NCBI GenBank assembly: GCA_023362775.1
Contig: JALMGJ010000008.1
Location: forward strand, 22,237,001 to 22,301,000
DNA from: Charina bottae
Lineage: Eukaryota > Chordata > Lepidosauria > Squamata > Charinaidae
Length of the DNA: 64,000 nucleotides
Direction of reading: 5' to 3'
Positions 59,965 through 64,000 of the stretch are shown here, in pieces. Position numbers and translations under genes: made by a program. Numbering within the stretch: the first letter of the stretch is position 1; every line of letters starts with the position of its first letter. The notes beneath the pieces are model-generated. The model was given only the letters and a program-made list of their open reading frames with translations, was not told the DNA's origin and ran no database searches.

Positions 59965-60186
59965 CATTATTCACAGTGGCTCCTATTGACTCCTGCCTGG
60001 ACAAGTCCCTGCAGTTTTCTTGGCATGGTTTTTTGGAAGTGGCTTGCCATTGCCTTCTTCTGAGGGCTGAGAGAGAGTGACTGGCCTGAGATCACCCAGC
60101 TGTCTTTATGCCTAAGGCTGGACTAGAACTCTTGGTCTCCCGGTTTCTAGTCTGATGCCTTAACCACTACACCAAACGGCTCTCTA
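59965..60186 (-). mobile_element. tRNA-derived SINE with BovB-like tail
   Basis: Same family as 50078-50245 but with a complete head. Plus strand: tgactcctgcctggacaag and ctgcagttttcttgg (tail), gagagagtgactggcc, gactagaactcttgg (box B complement) and ccttaaccactacaccaaa (box A complement). It lies next to the RTE relic. Confidence 0.8.
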
Positions 60187-60289
60187 TTTTTCTGGTTCTG
60201 CTTGATTTAATAAGAGGGCCATGTTATACCACTTGAATATTATTTTTCTATAATGGTTTGGATGTCTAGGTACTGATGTGTTTTGTGCA

Positions 60290-60431
60290 TCTCTCAGCCC
60301 AACTCACCTCACAGGGTTGTTGTTGTGGGGAAAATAGGAGGAGGAAGCAGTATTAGGTATCTACGCTGCCTTGAGTTATTTATAAAAAATAATAAAAGCG
60401 GGATAGAAAATAAATAAATAAATAAATAAAA
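60290..60431 (+). mobile_element. 5'-truncated tRNA-derived MIR-like SINE
   Basis: Carries only the 3' half of the family at 52170: agcccaactcacctcacag, ggttgttgttgtgggg, gccttgagttatttataa, then an AAAT tail to 60431. Confidence 0.85.
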
Positions 60432-60503
60432 TCTACACTAATCTTTTATTTTATATATAAATAGCCATAAAATGAGATGAATGAGATACCATCCAGGGAT
60501 GGG

Positions 60504-60714
60504 TAGGCTGACCATACATCCCATTTTGAACGGGACAGTCCCATTTTTAAACAATTCCTGACCGTCCCATCGTTTTAAGAAAAATATCCATTTTGTCCCG
60601 TTTTTGAAAGTTCCCGCAGCAAAGTGTGCATGCACGCGCGTGCACCCACTTTGTCTGGTGAGCTGTGAGTAGGTTAGGGTCCCGGTTTTCTCTCAAGGAA
60701 ATATGGTCAGCCTA
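60504..60714. mobile_element. hAT-type miniature transposon, 211 bp
   Basis: Ends taggctgaccatac and atatggtcagccta, the same as the 40.1-kb element. The 8-bp duplication gggatggg is perfect at 60496-60503 and 60715-60722. The interior holds tgtgcatgcacgcgcgtgca near 60628 instead of the GC-box array. Non-autonomous. Confidence 0.93.
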
Positions 60715-60937
60715 GGGATGGGTCATTAATGAATGATGATGACATTCCACAAGCAGTACTCAGGCATTACTAAACCAGTACTGTTTAACAGATGAGCACA
60801 TCTATCATCTATTACGCATTATTACTATTGTTATTCAGATGTTATCAGTATCCTGAAATCATTCACACATTTGGTATACTGTAGGTGTCTGCAGAATGAA
60901 AGTCTCTAGACAGTTGGCGTCCACATGTGAAGGCTTT

Positions 60938-61198
60938 TGTAATGGAATGTGGGAAAGACCTTGGGAGACTGGGCAAAGAGATGCTGCCAAGGGACCGGCC
61001 AGATAAGAGACAGCATAGCCTGCAACTGGATAGTGGGTGGGGCAAGAGGCTCAGAAGAGACACTCCCTAGTTTCTTGGGCTGTAGGGTGGGGAATTGTAC
61101 TTTTAGACTTGCAAGATTCTGACAATGTAGCTTTAAAATAAAGTAGAATTAGCTAATCTGTTTGTGATTCCTATCTGATTTACCCCACAAGGCTGACA
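60938..61198 (+). mobile_element. solo LTR, 261 bp, with 5-bp target duplication
   Basis: Starts TGTAATGG and ends GGCTGACA. The flanking gcttt is present at 60933-60937 and 61199-61203. AATAAA occurs at about 61136 (tttaaaataaagtagaatt). Same family as the rearranged copy at 53055-53345. Its orientation is opposite to the adjacent gypsy element, so it is not that element's LTR. Confidence 0.88.
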
Positions 61199-61367
61199 GC
61201 TTTCTACCTGTAGATACTGATTTTATCAAACAATCTAGTGTCGTGTGTAGATGCAGAAATAACACGCCGAGGCCAGGAATCTGGTCTCTAGTGTTTATTG
61301 CATACCTACAAGCAGAAATCCTGCTAAACTAACAGTGCCTGAAGATTCCCAAGTATATCAGCTCAAC

Positions 61368-62111
61368 CTAGGGTGGAGCTTTCTTCTGACGTTTGGGGAA
61401 ATAGGCTAGGCTCTCTGAGCTGCGTGCTCGCTTCTTATCCAGTGCTCCGCCCTCCTCTCTGCTTCCCCTGACACCACCCCCCTCCCCATCCAAAAACTCC
61501 ATAGCAACTCCCTCCCCCCGTTCGTCCTTGGTGCCGGGCAGGATCCCGTGTGAAAAAGTGTCTATCTGCTCTTCTTCCTGGGAGCTGGGCAGTGAAGGGA
61601 GGTCATCCAGGAAAGGAATGTCGGGGGAAGGCTCGCGTCTCTCTGTTTGATCTGATAGTCCGGGTGCAGCTGGCGTCTCCTGAAAAACAGCTAAATCGTT
61701 AGAAAGGTTCTCCCTCCCCCCTCCTGGGAGCTGGCAACCAGAGGTGGAAGGATGCGAATCCTCCTCCTCCCCCCTCGCTGGGTCTGACGGGGGGAGCAGG
61801 AATGGTTGCTGGCAACTCACGAAATCCTCCGGCTGGTCGGCTTCCTCGTCTTCAGCCGGGGGCTGTAGCTCTGGGAGTCGCGCTGGCCGTGGCTTGCGAG
61901 GGAAAATCTGATGAAACCTATGCACTAGGAAGGGTGCATGGACATCTTTGGCATTTTCCCAGGAGCGCTCTGTCTGAGAATACCCCTTCCAGTGTATTAA
62001 ATACTGAATCCCCCTGCCCCTCCTTCTGGAGTCCAAAATCTCTTGCACTTCGTACTCCGGTTCCCCTTGGACCAGTACTGAAGGGGGGGGGGGTATGCTA
62101 CCGCAAGGCAC
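61368..62111 (-). CDS. chromodomain and C-terminal tail of gypsy integrase
   Basis: About 247 codons, entered by frameshift from the integrase frame at the G11 run; the upstream codon is not an ATG, so this is a pol continuation. Residues about 16-70 form a chromodomain: EYEVQEILDSRR, then YLIHWKGYSQTERSWENAKDV. Such domains bind histone marks and steer integration. The remaining 170 residues are acidic and rich in Pro and Ser, ending KRQKKAPP before the stop at 61368. Confidence 0.85.
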   Translation of the reverse strand: MPCGSIPPPPSVLVQGEPEYEVQEILDSRRRGRGIQYLIHWKGYSQTERSWENAKDVHAPFLVHRFHQIFPRKPRPARLPELQPPAEDEEADQPEDFVSCQQPFLLPPSDPARGEEEDSHPSTSGCQLPGGGRENLSNDLAVFQETPAAPGLSDQTERREPSPDIPFLDDLPSLPSSQEEEQIDTFSHGILPGTKDERGEGVAMEFLDGEGGGVRGSREEGGALDKKRARSSESLAYFPKRQKKAPP

Positions 62112-63102
62112 TTGGAGGGGAATCTTTGACTAACAAGGACTTGTGAAACACCGGGTGAATCCTCATGGAATGTGGAAGCTGTAAACGATAAGCCACAGGG
62201 TTTATTTGCTGTATCACTTGAAAAGGGCCAATAAACTTGGAGTCCAGCTTCTTGCAAGGTCTGTTAGTGGGCAGAAACTTTGTAGAGAGCCAGACCTTGT
62301 CTCCTGGTGATATGGGGGGTCCTTCCTGTCTGCGTTCATCTGCGTTCAGTTTATAGGCTGCCTTTGCCAGCTCTAGCTGCTCTGCTAACAGGTGATGGGC
62401 TGCCTGTCTTTCTGCCAGGAAATCCGTGGCTGCAGGCACAGCTGTTTGTTGTGAGGAAAGGGGCAACACTCTCGGGTTTGTGCCATAGAGAGCCTGGAAA
62501 GGGGACATCTTGGTTGAGGAATGTACTGCATTGTTGTAAGCGAACTCTGCCATGGGGAGAAGTTCTGGCCAATTGTCCTGCCGGTATTTAATGTAACATC
62601 TGAGATATTGCTGCAATAACTGGTTAGTTTTCTCTGCTTCGCCATTACTGGAAGGATGATTCGCAGAGGACAAGTGTATTTTGACCCCCAATGTCTGGAA
62701 AAGCGCCCCCCAGAACCTGGAAGTAAATTGCGAACTGCGATCTGAGATTAAGTGGTTAACCATACCTCTATATCGGAAGACATTGTCCAAAAAGAGCTGT
62801 GCTGTAACTTGTGCTGTTGGTAGGCCCTTGCAGGGAATGAAGTGCGCTATTTTCGTAAAGCAGTCTACCACCACCAGGATGGAAGTGAAACCCTGTGCCT
62901 GTGGCAAGTCAGTGATAAAATCCATGGAAACAGTGTCCCAAGGTTGGGGGTGTGTGGGCAGGGGCTGCAAAAGGCCTGCTGGTTTCCCTGCCACCGTTTT
63001 AGCGCGTCTACACACGTGGCAAGAGGCCACGTAAGTCTTGATGTGTGCTGCCATCTTGGGCCACCAGTAGTCTCTGAGTGTTCTGTGCAGCGTTTTGAAC
63101 AC
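62098..63102 (-). CDS. gypsy integrase (zinc-finger end and catalytic core)
   Basis: 334 codons of the pol frame between the two homopolymer runs. The CHVC pair of the HHCC zinc finger is at residues 28-31; the two His lie upstream of the C9 run in the other frame. The catalytic triad is visible as D61 (SMDFI), D121 (ISDRSSQF) and E157 (GEAEKTN), with 35 residues between the last two. The C-terminal KFIGPFQVI and HPVFHKSLL blocks are the usual GPY/F-like segment. The enzyme joins retroelement DNA to the host chromosome. No stop codon occurs within it. Confidence 0.9.
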   Translation of the reverse strand: MFKTLHRTLRDYWWPKMAAHIKTYVASCHVCRRAKTVAGKPAGLLQPLPTHPQPWDTVSMDFITDLPQAQGFTSILVVVDCFTKIAHFIPCKGLPTAQVTAQLFLDNVFRYRGMVNHLISDRSSQFTSRFWGALFQTLGVKIHLSSANHPSSNGEAEKTNQLLQQYLRCYIKYRQDNWPELLPMAEFAYNNAVHSSTKMSPFQALYGTNPRVLPLSSQQTAVPAATDFLAERQAAHHLLAEQLELAKAAYKLNADERRQEGPPISPGDKVWLSTKFLPTNRPCKKLDSKFIGPFQVIQQINPVAYRLQLPHSMRIHPVFHKSLLVKDSPPSALR

Positions 63103-63104
63103 CC

Positions 63105-64000
63105 CCCCCCGTGTCCTGCCGTAGGGCTATCATGACAGAGCTGTAATACTTCTTCCCTCAGGGTCTTGGGAACATAAAGCCGCCCACTATGCCAAAGTGT
63201 CCCTGCCTCCGCTGTGAAAGGGGACGGTGTACCATGCTGGTCCCCCTGGAGGTCATCCAGCCTAGCCCGTGCGTAGGGGTCTTGTTGCTGCTGCGCCTTG
63301 ATTCTTACAAGGAGATCGTCTACTAGTCTGACTGCTGCCAAGTTCTCTACTTGGACCCCTTCGGGAGGCTTCTCAAAATTTTGAGGGTGCAAGATCGTGG
63401 CTTGGGTGGCTTGGTCAGGTTCTGCAATGTCCTGCGGCTGCCTAGACAACGCGTCAGCCAGCTTGTTTTGTTTGCCTGGCAAATACGAGATGACGAAATC
63501 GAAGCGTGAAAAAAATTGACTCCATCTGACCTGACGGGGGTTGAGGGATCCCGAGCTCTGCAACAGTGCTAAGTTTTTATGGTCTGTGTAAACCTTGATT
63601 GGCAAAGCTGCTCCCTCTAACCAATGCCTCCATTCTTGAAAGGCTGATTTTATGGCAAGCAGTTCCTTGTTAAAAACATCATAATTCCTCTCTGCTGGTG
63701 ACAGCGTGTGAGAGAAATAGGCACAGGGTAATAAATCTTCCCCTCTTTCGTCCGCCGCTTGGAGTAAAATGGCGGCGACGGCAAAGTTAGAGGCGTCGCA
63801 CTGGACGTGGAACTGTTTTGAAGGGTTCGGGTGCCTCAGGAGTGGAGGGGAGGTAAACAGCTGTTTAAATTCTTGAAAGGCCGCTTGCTGCTGTTCCCCC
63901 CAGCAAAAACGTCTGTTTTTCTTTAACAGCTGAGTAAGGGGACGCGCTTTCTCCGCATATGAGGCAATAAACTTGTGAAGAAAATTTGCATACCCCAGAA
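63105..64000 (-). CDS. gypsy RT end and RNase H, partial
   Basis: Open on the minus strand from the window edge. It begins with LGYANFLHKFI (RT thumb), then FHVQCDASNFAVAAIL (first RNase H Asp), NKELLAIKSAF (Glu), KVYTDHKNL (Asp) and KLADALSRQPQ (last Asp). RNase H removes the RNA strand during reverse transcription. The frame leads into the integrase zinc finger (CHDSPTAGHG) and is lost at the C9 run near 63106. Upstream coding continues outside the window. Confidence 0.88.

Larger units (their letters stand above)
61239..64000 (-). mobile_element. Ty3/gypsy chromovirus, 3' part, runs off right edge
   Basis: Minus-strand order RT end, RNase H, integrase, chromodomain, which is the chromovirus arrangement. 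The probable 3' LTR lies at about 61239-61360: on the minus strand it has gcaataaacactagagacc and ends in acacgaca. The reading frame is interrupted only at two homopolymer runs: C9 at 63102-63110 and G11 at 62083-62093. The 5' LTR, gag, protease and most of RT are outside the window. Confidence 0.88.

Noticed and set aside
62307..63135. Plus-strand frames over the gypsy integrase
   Set aside because: Shadows of the minus-strand pol, which carries the recognisable motifs.

Overview
The window looks like intergenic or intronic DNA of a squamate reptile (lizard or snake). It is AT-rich, and I see no convincing host exon, tRNA or rRNA gene. Lineage is inferred from the repeats: BovB-type RTE LINEs, Sauria-type SINEs, several tRNA-derived SINEs with BovB-like tails, many L2 and CR1 LINE pieces, Penelope-like elements (PLEs), hAT miniature transposons and a chromodomain Ty3/gypsy element. 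This mix is typical of squamates. I cannot name a species.

Layout. 1-1.1 kb: antisense BovB fragment running off the left edge. 1.1-5.4 kb: no recognisable element. 5.4-7 kb: antisense L2-like relic holding a 91-bp palindromic PLE-like insertion. 8.6-9.7 kb: a 160-bp direct repeat. 10-11.3 kb: antisense CR1 relic. 11.5 kb: Sauria SINE. 13.3-13.7 kb: palindromic PLE terminal unit. 16.1 kb: 5'-truncated BovB. 20-26.5 kb: SINE, L2 tails and two antisense LINE relics. 27.7-33.7 kb: a nest in which an antisense L2 is split by a 2.1-kb L1-like insertion and a 2.3-kb head-to-head PLE with RT and GIY-YIG coding sequence. 36-37.5 kb: L2 tails with microsatellites. 38.3 kb: Sauria SINE. 40.1 kb: hAT miniature element carrying a four-unit GC-box/CCAAT array. 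44.9 kb: a near-perfect 124-bp palindrome beside a TG/TA tract. 46.6-48.7 kb: sense L2 split by another LINE 3' end that ends in an ATTCT microsatellite and itself contains a SINE. 50-52.4 kb: tRNA-derived SINEs. 53.0-53.3 kb: rearranged LTR. 53.5-56.5 kb: near full-length BovB with a 942-codon open frame. 58.7 and 60.9 kb: two solo LTRs, each with a 5-bp target duplication. 60.5 kb: a second hAT miniature element. 61.2-64 kb: antisense Ty3/gypsy chromovirus pol (RNase H, integrase, chromodomain) running off the right edge.

How the parts work together. Autonomous and parasitic elements occur side by side. The SINE tails share a short motif with the BovB 3' end, which fits trans-mobilisation by BovB. 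Several LINE 3' tails run straight into microsatellites, so retroposition seems to be the local source of simple repeats. All three PLE-like insertions are inverted duplications with a 12-15 bp target duplication and an extra tail on one arm only. The four arms of the two larger copies each carry a hammerhead-like motif. Target duplications were found by eye for the three PLEs, two hAT elements, two solo LTRs, two BovB copies, one SINE and the L1-like insertion, so those boundaries are reliable to a few bases. Family names for old relics are less certain.
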